DNA of 64,000 bases from Microcaldota archaeon (GTDB lineage: Archaea; Micrarchaeota; Micrarchaeia; Micrarchaeales; CABMGC01): the NCBI GenBank assembly GCA_028866995.1, contig JAGWHD010000001.1:529030-593029 (forward strand). The letters are read 5' to 3'. The notes beneath the pieces were generated by a model. The model was not told the DNA's origin, made no database searches, and saw nothing but the letters and a program-made list of their open reading frames with translations. How positions within the stretch are numbered: position 1 is the first letter of the stretch; each line of letters opens with the position of its first letter. Position numbers and translations under genes: made by a program. This document shows, piece by piece, positions 42,442 to 50,743 of this stretch.

Positions 42442-42831
42442 GACCACTATGGCTACAAGAGATATTCCAAAACCGAAATTATTGACAGTTCTACAAAAAG
42501 GTTTGATTCCAGTCTGTGTCACATTCACCTTTAAGCTCTCATCAAACCGTGTTCCGTTAATCGTGCAATCTCCACCTGCGCCACCATATGTATTTATGGA
42601 GCTATTTGGCCCTTCAATAATTCCGCCTCCTGCGACAAGAGTTACAGGCCCTCCATTCCCTCCGACAGCGCAGTCTATACCGATTTCTTGCAGAGTTGTA
42701 ACATTCGGTGATAAGGAAACAGTCGTATTATATATCGGACATGTAGTCTCAAAGAAACTGATTGAGAAGAGCGTAAAGCTAACCAAACCGAAGCTTAATA
42801 GGATATATTCGAACTTATCGGGCATGGTCAT
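42361..42831 (-). CDS. membrane protein with a Gly/Asn-rich outer loop, unknown
   Basis: About 156 residues from the ATG at 42831 (42825 also possible): helix 1 (YILLSFGLVSFTLFSISFF), an outer Gly/Thr/Asn-rich domain with Cys residues and sequons, helix 2 (FGISLVAIVVSLVLVG) and a basic tail. Longer starts up to 42909 lie upstream of the TATA-like region (42850-42862), so the short form is favoured as leaderless. AT-rich like the neighbouring element, though outside the att repeats. Confidence 0.55.
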   Translation of the reverse strand: MTMPDKFEYILLSFGLVSFTLFSISFFETTCPIYNTTVSLSPNVTTLQEIGIDCAVGGNGGPVTLVAGGGIIEGPNSSINTYGGAGGDCTINGTRFDESLKVNVTQTGIKPFCRTVNNFGFGISLVAIVVSLVLVGRKKIMHNKARKGEQKGNASS

Positions 42832-42862
42832 CAATAATCTCATATCATTCCATATAAATATA

Positions 42863-42880
42863 ACGAATCTCTGCAAATCC
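42863..42880 (+). repeat. 18-nt direct repeat, copy 1
   Basis: ACGAATCTCTGCAAATCC occurs here and again at 43026-43043, bounding 145 nt of GC-rich non-coding sequence. Its reverse complement shares AGAGATTCG with the tRNA-like fragment beside the integrase gene, which hints at old recombination sites. Confidence 0.55.
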
Positions 42881-43025
42881 AAGCCAACGCTCGGCACGCC
42901 AAGCCGCAAAGGCGCGCCTCGCTCAATCCACCAAGCTATCCCCTCAGCGGAGCTTGCGGAGCTGGCAATCGTGCGCTATTCTCAACAGATATTGAACATG
43001 AACAATTTGCTGTGGATAATGAACG

Positions 43026-43043
43026 ACGAATCTCTGCAAATCC
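43026..43043 (+). repeat. 18-nt direct repeat, copy 2
   Basis: Exact copy of 42863-42880. It lies 55 nt before the next surface-protein gene. The stretch between the two repeats holds no gene that I can support. Confidence 0.55.
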
Positions 43044-43097
43044 GCCAGGCTTCCTACCCACAATTAAAAAGATTGCCTTCCAATTGCGTATGTTGAC

Positions 43098-44252
43098 ATG
43101 GCGCAGAAGGACGGGAAGCAGGGATCACATCTAATGAGATACGCTCTTGTGGTAGTCCTCGCCCTCGCCATTATGGCTGCCTATCTCCTTACACAAAACA
43201 GACCGCAACCATCTACCACCACTACAACCAGCACCGCCACTACTATAATCAGCTACGTGACGACTGCTTACGTTAACAACACCTCGACCATTCCCACCAC
43301 GACGGTTCCGCAGCTCTCCAACAATGTATACTGCATAGGCGGCTACAACGGCACCAGCGGCAACGCCACCGGCTCAGCATTCTATGCCACACTGTCGCAA
43401 GGCGGGATCTCCAATTGGTCCGAAACACTCGGCTATCCGATCAGCATATCGAGGTCTTCGTGCGTGCAGTACGGATCCACAATATACTGCGTAGGCGGCC
43501 TCCAGGAACTGGGCCTTGGGGAATCTGCCACTATCAGCGCGACATACTACCTTAACCTGCCTCTTGGCAACCTCAGCATATGGAACTACGCGACCCCGTA
43601 TCCGCAACAGGTATACTATCCTTCGTGCGTGACCTCAAACGGAATGATATACTGCATAAGCGGGGTGAATGCGACCAATGCCACTGTCCTGGACTACTAC
43701 GCGGCGCTGAACTCCAGCGGCACGCTCGATTGGCATAATACCAGCCCTTATCCACTGGGCTCTTACGCGCAGTCGTGCTCAGCGTCTAACGGTTTCGTCT
43801 ACTGCGTTGGAGGATACCTCAGCAACAACGCCAACGCCACGAACTATGCGTACTACGCAGCGCTCAACGGCTCCGGCATAGGCCAATGGAAGAAGACAGC
43901 GTCGTACCCGGTCGGTGTCGTCAGGCCCGCATGCGTGATAAGCAACGGCTACATATACTGCGTCGGCAACAGCCTGATTGTAGGTGCCGGCAACAGCTCA
44001 TACTACGCTCCGGTATCCGCCTCCGGCATAGGAAACTGGATGAAAACGACAGGCTATCCTTTGGCGATTGGAGGCACGTACAGCTGCGTCTCCAAGGATG
44101 GCATCATGTACTGCACCGGCGGTGGCGGCCAGTTCGGCCCTGAGACCAATGCTACCTACTACGCGCAGCTCTCATCATCTGGAATAGGCAAGTGGCATCA
44201 GGCATCGCCATACCCCATGCCCATCGCGGCCCACTCATGCGTAAGCGCCTGA
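43098..44252 (+). CDS. surface protein with Kelch-like repeats
   Basis: A 384-residue type II membrane protein: short cytoplasmic start, one helix (about 14-32), a Thr-rich glycosylation-prone stalk (about 37-73), then six repeats of ~50 residues. Each repeat has a Ser/Ala-Cys-Val start and an (I/V)YC(V/I)GG end, which resembles a six-bladed Kelch beta-propeller with a Cys pair added per blade, probably as disulfides. N-glycosylation sequons are frequent. Probably an adhesion or recognition protein. Confidence 0.8.
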   Translation: MAQKDGKQGSHLMRYALVVVLALAIMAAYLLTQNRPQPSTTTTTSTATTIISYVTTAYVNNTSTIPTTTVPQLSNNVYCIGGYNGTSGNATGSAFYATLSQGGISNWSETLGYPISISRSSCVQYGSTIYCVGGLQELGLGESATISATYYLNLPLGNLSIWNYATPYPQQVYYPSCVTSNGMIYCISGVNATNATVLDYYAALNSSGTLDWHNTSPYPLGSYAQSCSASNGFVYCVGGYLSNNANATNYAYYAALNGSGIGQWKKTASYPVGVVRPACVISNGYIYCVGNSLIVGAGNSSYYAPVSASGIGNWMKTTGYPLAIGGTYSCVSKDGIMYCTGGGGQFGPETNATYYAQLSSSGIGKWHQASPYPMPIAAHSCVSA

Positions 44253-44301
44253 ACTGCGGATTTCGCAAACATTCTAAAATTTTCCATGGTAGGTATTGCG
44301 T

Positions 44302-45948
44302 ATGGCAACCCTCCTCAAGCTACTGCTAGCGATACTGCCGTTGCTGCTTGCCGTTAGCGTGAACGCGATAACATACCCTACGATATCTGTAGCGCAGAGC
44401 CCGGTTCCGTACGGGCAGTCGGATAAGATAAACGCTACGGCGCAGTCCACTCTGGACAGGATAGCGATATTCGTCAACAGCACGATGGTCGCTGGGCCGA
44501 GGAAGAACACAGTCAATTACACAGTGTGCGTCAGCGCCGCGTGCCTGCTCCCGGGAACCTACGCCATAACTTCAGAGGATGTGGACACGATGCAGACGTC
44601 TCAGACAAAGCTGCTCTCGATAACCCCGGTGAAGCCGGTAGTCTACCTGCAGAAGAGCTCCGCAAACTACGGCGACACTGACGACATAACCATAGTCGCA
44701 CCGAGCGCCAATGACAGCATAACCCTTACGATAAACGGGACTAGCAGCGTGTCGTACACAGGCACAGGCTCCTTCACCTACACCATATGCAACTACCGCA
44801 ACGGCATGCCCTGCCTACAGGTCGGCAACTACACCGTATCCGTATTCGACAACACCGAGAACATCCGGGGATCCAACCAGAGCCTTTCAATCGGCAAGGT
44901 CCTGCCCCAGGTACAGCTTTCGACATCATCTGCAACCTACGGGGCGACGGTCAAGGTTTCTGTGATAGCACCTTCCCAGAACGACAGCATGGAGCTCTTC
45001 TACAGCAATGTGACTACGAACTCAAGCCAGATTAACAACCAGAGCCTAAACAGCAGCGCAGGCTCCTTCACATACACGATATGCAGGACGCCTGCAAACA
45101 GCACCTGCATACCTGCCGGCAGGCACCTGATCAGCGTGCTCGACCATACTGAAAACGCATGGTCCGTGAACCGCACGCTTACCATAACGCCGGTCGCGCC
45201 AGAGCTCTCGATGCTATACTCCTCAATAGACTACGCATCGCCCAACAAGATATACGTGACAAGCCCTCTTGTAGGTGACACGCTGAACCTGCTCATCAAC
45301 AATACCACCGTGACGCAGAACGCCAATGCCTCGTTCACCTACAATTTCTGCAGGATAGTGTCTGGAACGAACTGCACCGCTCCTGGCACGTACAACGTCA
45401 TAGTTTTCGACTACACGCAGAAGGCATACTCTAGGGCTTTGCAGATGACCATAAGGCCTGTCCCGCCGAAGATATCCGTAGGCAGCCTGAACGCCACCTA
45501 CGGGGCAAGGAACATAATAAAGGCAACCGCGCCGCTGTACAGGGACAACCTCACCCTGATAATAAACAACATCAGGTACGCCAACGCCACCGGCAACCTC
45601 ACCTTCGACATGTGCCCGCAGCCAAACACGATAGACTGCTTCGATGCCGGGGTCTACAACGTAAGCGTGTACGATCTCACGCAGAACATCTACTCCCAGA
45701 ACAAGACCGTCACCATACTGCCTCAGACGGGCCCGACAAGCACCGTGCCTACAGCCACAACGATACAGCCGTCAACAACCGCAGCCCCCACGACCACTGC
45801 GGAGAGCACTCCGAGCTCGCCCACCAAGCTCCCACTGGGCACAGTTGAGCTCATCCTCGGCGCTATAGCGGTGTTCGTCGTAGCTGCCATAGCGGTAAGG
45901 TTCTACCTGGGATCGAGGAAACCGCCTGAGCCTGACACTACTTACTGA
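44302..45948 (+). CDS. cell-surface protein with five Ig-like repeats
   Basis: About 548 residues: signal peptide (LLKLLLAILPLLLAVSVNA), five beta-sandwich-like repeats of ~90 residues with recurring (S/N)ATYG...APS..DS(I/M)(T/E)L and FTYTIC...C...G.Y.VSV(F/Y)D signatures, a Thr/Pro-rich stalk (about 480-515), a C-terminal helix (LGTVELILGAIAVFVVAAIAVRF) and a short basic tail. Each repeat carries two Cys. A TTG at 44296 is the first start; the ATG at 44302 is more likely. The last 11 nt overlap rfcS. It pairs naturally with the Kelch-like protein as an adhesin or coat component. Confidence 0.8.
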   Translation: MATLLKLLLAILPLLLAVSVNAITYPTISVAQSPVPYGQSDKINATAQSTLDRIAIFVNSTMVAGPRKNTVNYTVCVSAACLLPGTYAITSEDVDTMQTSQTKLLSITPVKPVVYLQKSSANYGDTDDITIVAPSANDSITLTINGTSSVSYTGTGSFTYTICNYRNGMPCLQVGNYTVSVFDNTENIRGSNQSLSIGKVLPQVQLSTSSATYGATVKVSVIAPSQNDSMELFYSNVTTNSSQINNQSLNSSAGSFTYTICRTPANSTCIPAGRHLISVLDHTENAWSVNRTLTITPVAPELSMLYSSIDYASPNKIYVTSPLVGDTLNLLINNTTVTQNANASFTYNFCRIVSGTNCTAPGTYNVIVFDYTQKAYSRALQMTIRPVPPKISVGSLNATYGARNIIKATAPLYRDNLTLIINNIRYANATGNLTFDMCPQPNTIDCFDAGVYNVSVYDLTQNIYSQNKTVTILPQTGPTSTVPTATTIQPSTTAAPTTTAESTPSSPTKLPLGTVELILGAIAVFVVAAIAVRFYLGSRKPPEPDTTY

Positions 45949-46906
45949 TCAAGGCGAGCTTTGCGAGCATCGCCTCTATCTGTATCCTGTCATTAGCCCC
46001 TTCCACTATCCTGAAGTTGCAGTCCCCTATGCTGCTCACAAGGTTCAGCTTAAGCTTGTCGTCAACGTCGAGGGCCAGCGCCTCCCTGTAGCACTGGAGC
46101 AGTATGTCCTCCCCGCTCATGCCGTAATTCAGTATTAGGGTATTGAGCTCGTTCCTCGCCTTCGCGAAGTCCCCTGAAAGCGCGTACCTCAGCATAGCCA
46201 TGATCTCCTTGGGCCTGGCCCTTGCCGCTATGTCGTAGACCTGCCTGTCGGTTATCTTCCTGTCCCCTGTCGCTGCGCTCTGCAGCACGTTCGTGAGCTT
46301 CCTCATGTCCCCATCGCTCACGTATATCAGCGCATCCATCGCCTTGTCATCGACATCAAGCTCCTCCTCCTCGCTTATGCGCTTGACGTATCCTCTCATG
46401 TCCTCGTCGCGCAGCGGCTTGAACCTGAGCACCACGCACCTGCTCTGTATGGGCTCTATTATCTTGCTCGCGTAGTTGGCGCTGAGTATGAACCTGGTGG
46501 TGCCTGCGTACTTCTCCATCGTCCTCCTGAGCGCGTGCTGCGCCTCTGATGTCATCGCGTCGGCCTCGTCGAGGAAGACTATCTTGACAAGGCCCACAGT
46601 CAGCGGCATAGTCTTCGCGAACTCCTTTATCCTCGTCCTGACAACGTCGATGCCCCTGCTGTCCGACGCGTTGAGCTCCAGGAATGCCTCGTTCAGCCTG
46701 TCCCCGTAGAGCTCTCCCGCCATGGCGATCGCGCACGTGGTCTTGCCTATGCCCGCGCTGCCGGAGAATATCATGTTAGGGAAGTTCTTGGTCTTGACGA
46801 ACGACTTCAGCTTCTGGACTATGATCTCCTGGCCTATGACCTCGTCAAGCACCCTGGGCCTGTACTTCTCGGTCCATGATTGGTCGAGTCTAGCAGTTGC
46901 AGCCAT
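45938..46906 (-). CDS. rfcS: replication factor C small subunit
   Basis: A 322-residue clamp-loader AAA+ ATPase that loads PCNA onto primed DNA. N-terminal WTEKYRPRVLDEVIGQE, Walker A GSAGIGKTT, Walker B VFLDEADAMT, the SRC motif QSRCVVLRF and sensor 1 FILSANYASKI are all in place. The large subunit is not in the window. A GGGG about 9 nt before the ATG may act as a ribosome site. Confidence 0.96.
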   Translation of the reverse strand: MAATARLDQSWTEKYRPRVLDEVIGQEIIVQKLKSFVKTKNFPNMIFSGSAGIGKTTCAIAMAGELYGDRLNEAFLELNASDSRGIDVVRTRIKEFAKTMPLTVGLVKIVFLDEADAMTSEAQHALRRTMEKYAGTTRFILSANYASKIIEPIQSRCVVLRFKPLRDEDMRGYVKRISEEEELDVDDKAMDALIYVSDGDMRKLTNVLQSAATGDRKITDRQVYDIAARARPKEIMAMLRYALSGDFAKARNELNTLILNYGMSGEDILLQCYREALALDVDDKLKLNLVSSIGDCNFRIVEGANDRIQIEAMLAKLALISK

Positions 46907-46952
46907 TATGATCCCCGAAAGATTAGCACTAACCTAACTGTATGAAATATTA

Positions 46953-48227
46953 TTAACCTTGCCTTCTCCTGAGCCTGTAGACCAGGAAGACCACCACTCC
47001 GAGCACTATTATCTGCAGCTCTACGGACCATATCCTCATCCCGAAGGTAGAGAACATGATTATGGAGCTTATGGCGCCGAGCACGGCAAGTACTGGCACC
47101 GACCTGAATGTCAGACTCCTGAATCCCCTTTTCACGTCGGACTTCCTGAGGGCTATCAGCGAGAGGTTTACGAAAAGATAGGCTATGAAGACGCTAAGGT
47201 CCGTCAGCTGCGCGACTGACTTCAGGTCGCCGAATATGGCAAAGGCCGCCGCAGCCATGCCTGTTGCCAGTATCGCGAAATGCGGCGTCCTCCTGTAGCC
47301 CACGTTGGAGAACAGGCTGGGCAAGGAGCCTGAATTGGACAGCCCGTAGAGCATCCTCGAGGCGCCTATGAGTATGACGAGGACCGTGCCTCCTGTCGCG
47401 AATAGCGCAATGAAGGATATGATATAGTCTATTCCCGGGAATGCCTGGTCCACGGCAGCGCTGAGCGGCGCCTCTGAAGCCGCGAGCCCTTGCCAGCTGG
47501 TCAGGCTGAGAGCCGAGACCGAAACCAGTATGTAAAGCAATGTGCACACGACCAGCGATATGATTATGGCTATCGGCATGATCCTCTTGCTCTCCTTCAC
47601 CTCCTCGGACAGGTTCACCATGCTCTCGAAGCCTATGTACGCGAAGTAGATTATGCCCGCGGCCGCAAGTATCCCCTCAAGGCCCGTGCTGGGCATCTCA
47701 AACGGGTTGAAGTGCGTGGGATGGCTGTTGAAGAAGAACCCTACGACTATCACTATCACAAGGCCCGCTACCTCGATTATCGAGCCTATGTCGTTGAATA
47801 TGGCTGACTCCCTTATGCCCAGATAGCTTATCGCGGAGCAGGCAGCTATCAGGAATATGGCAAGCACCACCGGGTTAGCGCCGCTCAGGAACGAAAGGTA
47901 GCCTCCGAAGGCGAGGGCGACGACTGCAGCGGACACGACGCTGCCTATGAGCATGACCCACTCCACCAGGAACGCCAGCCATTCCCTCTTGAAAGCGTTC
48001 CTTGTATAGGTGTACTCGGCAGCGCTCCTGGAGAACATGCTCGACAGCTCCGCATAGCTCATTGCAGAGAATGCGGCTATGGCCCCCGCGATCACGAAGG
48101 CAAGCCACAGCATGTTGCCTGCGAGGCTGGCGCCCACCCCTATCAGCGAATAGATCCCTGCGCCCAGTATGATGCCTATGCCGTACAGCGTGAGCGTGAA
48201 GAGCCCTAGTCCCTTCCTAAGTCTCAT
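46953..48227 (-). CDS. amino-acid permease, APC superfamily
   Basis: A 424-residue transporter with 12 predicted helices. The N-terminal motif LTLYGIGIILGAGIYSLIG contains the unwound Gly-rich substrate loop of helix 1, AFIGFES-like YFAYIGFESMVNLSEEVK marks helix 6, and the C-terminus is basic. It imports amino acids or related compounds, fitting a scavenging lifestyle. Substrate unknown. Confidence 0.9.
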   Translation of the reverse strand: MRLRKGLGLFTLTLYGIGIILGAGIYSLIGVGASLAGNMLWLAFVIAGAIAAFSAMSYAELSSMFSRSAAEYTYTRNAFKREWLAFLVEWVMLIGSVVSAAVVALAFGGYLSFLSGANPVVLAIFLIAACSAISYLGIRESAIFNDIGSIIEVAGLVIVIVVGFFFNSHPTHFNPFEMPSTGLEGILAAAGIIYFAYIGFESMVNLSEEVKESKRIMPIAIIISLVVCTLLYILVSVSALSLTSWQGLAASEAPLSAAVDQAFPGIDYIISFIALFATGGTVLVILIGASRMLYGLSNSGSLPSLFSNVGYRRTPHFAILATGMAAAAFAIFGDLKSVAQLTDLSVFIAYLFVNLSLIALRKSDVKRGFRSLTFRSVPVLAVLGAISSIIMFSTFGMRIWSVELQIIVLGVVVFLVYRLRRRQG

Positions 48228-48278
48228 AAAATCAGGGTTTGCAAACGCTTATACATGGCATTGCGCATATTATAAACC

Positions 48279-48704
48279 ATGTCCAAGCCAGTGACCCAAG
48301 AGGACGTATCGGGCTGCGGCGTAGCATGCGTGGCATTCGTCTGCAACAGGAGCTACGGATACGTCAAGAGCAGGCATTTCAGGGGCATCGGAAGCCCGAC
48401 GAAGGGGTACTTCTGCAGGGACATTGTCAAGGCGCTTGCCAGATCCGGAAGGCGCTACGCCTTCAAGCGTGCAAGGAAGGGAGAACGGTTCACAAACGGC
48501 ACCATTATTTTCGTGAAGAGGTCAGAGAGATACCCTGCAGGCCACTATCTCGTGAAGACGAGCAAGGGATACATGAATCCGTGGTCCAACTTCCCCGAGA
48601 TAAGGAGTCCGAGGTCAGGTTTCACTGCAAGACTGCCTGGCGTGCCGTCGTATGCCGTGTATCCTGCCGGCGCGCACAAAATGTATAAAAAGCATGCAAG
48701 GTAG
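48279..48704 (+). CDS. C39-like cysteine peptidase-fold protein
   Basis: A 141-residue protein with the papain-like C39 arrangement: Gln7 before the Cys (oxyanion role), Cys13 in SGCGVACVAF, His89 in PAGHYLV and Asn100 in GYMNPW, the usual third position being Asp or Asn. No signal peptide, membrane helix or ABC transporter module is attached, unlike bacteriocin exporters. It may be an intracellular peptidase or a dedicated processing enzyme. It is followed 10 nt later by the DedA-like gene, so the two may be co-transcribed. Confidence 0.6.
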   Translation: MSKPVTQEDVSGCGVACVAFVCNRSYGYVKSRHFRGIGSPTKGYFCRDIVKALARSGRRYAFKRARKGERFTNGTIIFVKRSERYPAGHYLVKTSKGYMNPWSNFPEIRSPRSGFTARLPGVPSYAVYPAGAHKMYKKHAR

Positions 48705-48713
48705 AAAGCTTCT

Positions 48714-49247
48714 ATGCTGTTTTCGGGAAAACTGAGCTTCAGGGCGCGCGTGATGATGGTCATCGTTGCGTTCGCTGCCCTTGCGCTTATATTCCTGTCC
48801 GGCATAGGCGCAGCGCTGTACGAATTCATACATTCGCTGGGACTGCTTGGCATAGTCCTCATGGGGGCATTCTACACCTTCGGCCTGACCACGCCGACCG
48901 CGTTCCTTATACTGCTAAAATCCATGGCAAACGGCAACTACCTGCTCATAGCTCTCGTTGCATCAGTGACAGCCACATTTGTCGATACCATCCTCTTCAT
49001 ACTTGTAAAGGAGCAGCTCGAGAAGGGCGTGGCCGAGATAATGAGGGAGATACGCAGGAGGATAGGCAGGCACGCGCTGATGTTCCCAGTGATGGGCTTC
49101 ATACTCTTCGGCTCCCCTCTCCCTGACGAGCTCGCCCTCGCATCGATGGAGATAAGCGACATACGGCCGGCAAGGATAGCCGCGATAATCTTCTCTGCGA
49201 AGTTCCTGGTGCTCGTGCTGACGTTCACTGCGGTGCAGGCAGCGTGA
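48714..49247 (+). CDS. DedA/SNARE-associated (VTT)-like membrane protein
   Basis: A 177-residue protein with about four helices. GLLGIVLMGAFYTFGLTTPTAFLILL and the conserved loop FGSPLPDELALASMEI resemble the VTT domain of the DedA family, which moves lipids across membranes. It is shorter than most family members and lacks one of the two typical re-entrant motifs as I read it. The assignment is by motif only. Confidence 0.55.
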   Translation: MLFSGKLSFRARVMMVIVAFAALALIFLSGIGAALYEFIHSLGLLGIVLMGAFYTFGLTTPTAFLILLKSMANGNYLLIALVASVTATFVDTILFILVKEQLEKGVAEIMREIRRRIGRHALMFPVMGFILFGSPLPDELALASMEISDIRPARIAAIIFSAKFLVLVLTFTAVQAA

Positions 49248-49268
49248 AAGCATTCCGGAGAAGGAGAA

Positions 49269-49355
49269 TGCAGGGGAAGAGATTTGAACTCTTGCATCCA
49301 CTAAAGGAAGCGGGTCCTAAGCCCGTCGCATTTGGCCAGGCTCTGCCACCCCTGC
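49269..49355 (-). tRNA. tRNA-Leu(UAG)
   Basis: An 87-nt minus-strand tRNA. The acceptor stem GCAGGGG/CCCCTGC has discriminator A; the anticodon loop CTTAGGA gives anticodon TAG, reading CUA. A long variable arm (class II) and the T loop TTCAAAT complete it, and no CCA is encoded. The outermost anticodon-stem pair (A27/C43) appears mismatched. No intron. Confidence 0.93.
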
Positions 49356-49378
49356 CTGCTAATCTCTAATCCGATAAG

Positions 49379-49389
49379 ATATTTATATG
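49379..49389. promoter_or_regulatory. shared TATA region between tRNA-Leu and serS
   Basis: ATATTTATATG is nearly symmetrical and lies ~28 nt from the tRNA-Leu 5' end on one side and ~38 nt from the serS start on the other, so it probably serves both. Confidence 0.5.
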
Positions 49390-49423
49390 CCTGATGAGAG
49401 CATAGATTGCTAGGTAGGTTCAA

Positions 49424-50734
49424 TTGCTGAATGCGAAATACGTAAGGGACAACCTCGACGCGATACGTGCATCGCTCAAGAAGAGGAAGTCCGATTACCC
49501 TCTTGAGGAGCTGCTGAAGCTGGACGAGGAGTACAGGAAGATAGGGGTGGAGCTGCAGGACCTCAGGATGAAAAGGAACAAGGGAAGCATAGAGGTATCC
49601 GAGCTGAAGAAGGCGAAGAAGGAGGTCAGCAACGGGAAGATGAAGGAGCTTGCTGACCTTAAGGAGAGGATAGATGGCATCGAGGCGTCGATGCCTTCGT
49701 ACGAGACAAGGATAGATTCGCTAGTCATGAACATGCCGAACATACTCGACGAGAACGTGCCGTACGGAAAGGACGACAAGGAGAACGTCGAGATAAGGAA
49801 GCACGGCGCGATCATAAGGAAGAGCAGCCCTTCCCACGAGCAGATACTTACAAAACTCGGCCTTATAGACCTCGAGCAGGCTTCAAGGATTGCCGGGGCC
49901 AGGTTCTTCTACCTGAAAGGGGACCTTGCCCTTCTGGAGCAGGCATTGATACGCTTCGCGATAGATGAGCTGGTCGCAAAGGGATACACCCTCATAGCGC
50001 CTCCACTGCTCATGCGAAGGGAATTCTACAAGGGAGTTACCGCTTTCGGGGACTTCGAGGACATGCTGTACAAGGCCGCAGACCCGGGGGAGGCAAAGGA
50101 CAAGAAAAGCATAGAGCACATGGAGGATGAGCTCTACATGATAGGCACCTCGGAGCATCCGATAGCCGCGATGTATGCCGACAAGGTCCTGTCCGGAAAT
50201 GAATTGCCGAAGAGGTTCATAGGCATAAGCCCGTGCTTCAGGAGGGAGGCCGGCGCGCATGGAAAGGACACAAAAGGCATATTCAGGGTGCACCACTTCT
50301 ACAAGGTCGAGCAGTTCATATTCTCAAAGAAGGAGGAGTCGCAGGCATTGTTCGGCGAGCTGATAGAGAACGCTGAAGGGCTGTTCAAGAAGCTCAAGAT
50401 ACCTTACAGGGTGGTCGATGTATGCACTGGGGACATAGGGACTGTTGCGGCGAGGAAGAACGACATAGAGGCGTACATGCCCGCGCAGCAGGAGTACCGT
50501 GAGATGGTATCGTGCTCCAACTGCACCGATTGGCAGGCGCTGAGGCTCAACATCAAGTACGACGACAGCCAGGGCAAGAGGCAGCACGCGCACACGCTCA
50601 ATTCTACGGCTATAGCGACCACCAGGGCCCTCGTGGCCATAGTCGAGAACTACTATAACGACGACGGAACGATAACAGTGCCGGATGTTCTTGTGAAGTA
50701 CATGGGCAAGAGCATGATAGGGAAGCAGCAGTAA
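49424..50734 (+). CDS. serS: seryl-tRNA synthetase
   Basis: A 436-residue class II synthetase of the common (non-methanogen) type. The N-terminus MLNAKYVRDNLDAIRASL leads into the long coiled-coil arm (about 25-105) that grips the tRNA-Ser variable arm. Motif 2 SPCFRREAGAHGKDTKGIFRVHHFYKVEQF and motif 3 LNSTAIATTRALVAIVEN follow. It starts with TTG at 49424, supported by the alignment of the N-terminus and GGTAGG just upstream. aRF1 follows 9 nt later. Confidence 0.96.
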   Translation: MLNAKYVRDNLDAIRASLKKRKSDYPLEELLKLDEEYRKIGVELQDLRMKRNKGSIEVSELKKAKKEVSNGKMKELADLKERIDGIEASMPSYETRIDSLVMNMPNILDENVPYGKDDKENVEIRKHGAIIRKSSPSHEQILTKLGLIDLEQASRIAGARFFYLKGDLALLEQALIRFAIDELVAKGYTLIAPPLLMRREFYKGVTAFGDFEDMLYKAADPGEAKDKKSIEHMEDELYMIGTSEHPIAAMYADKVLSGNELPKRFIGISPCFRREAGAHGKDTKGIFRVHHFYKVEQFIFSKKEESQALFGELIENAEGLFKKLKIPYRVVDVCTGDIGTVAARKNDIEAYMPAQQEYREMVSCSNCTDWQALRLNIKYDDSQGKRQHAHTLNSTAIATTRALVAIVENYYNDDGTITVPDVLVKYMGKSMIGKQQ

Positions 50735-50743
50735 GGTGGCCCT

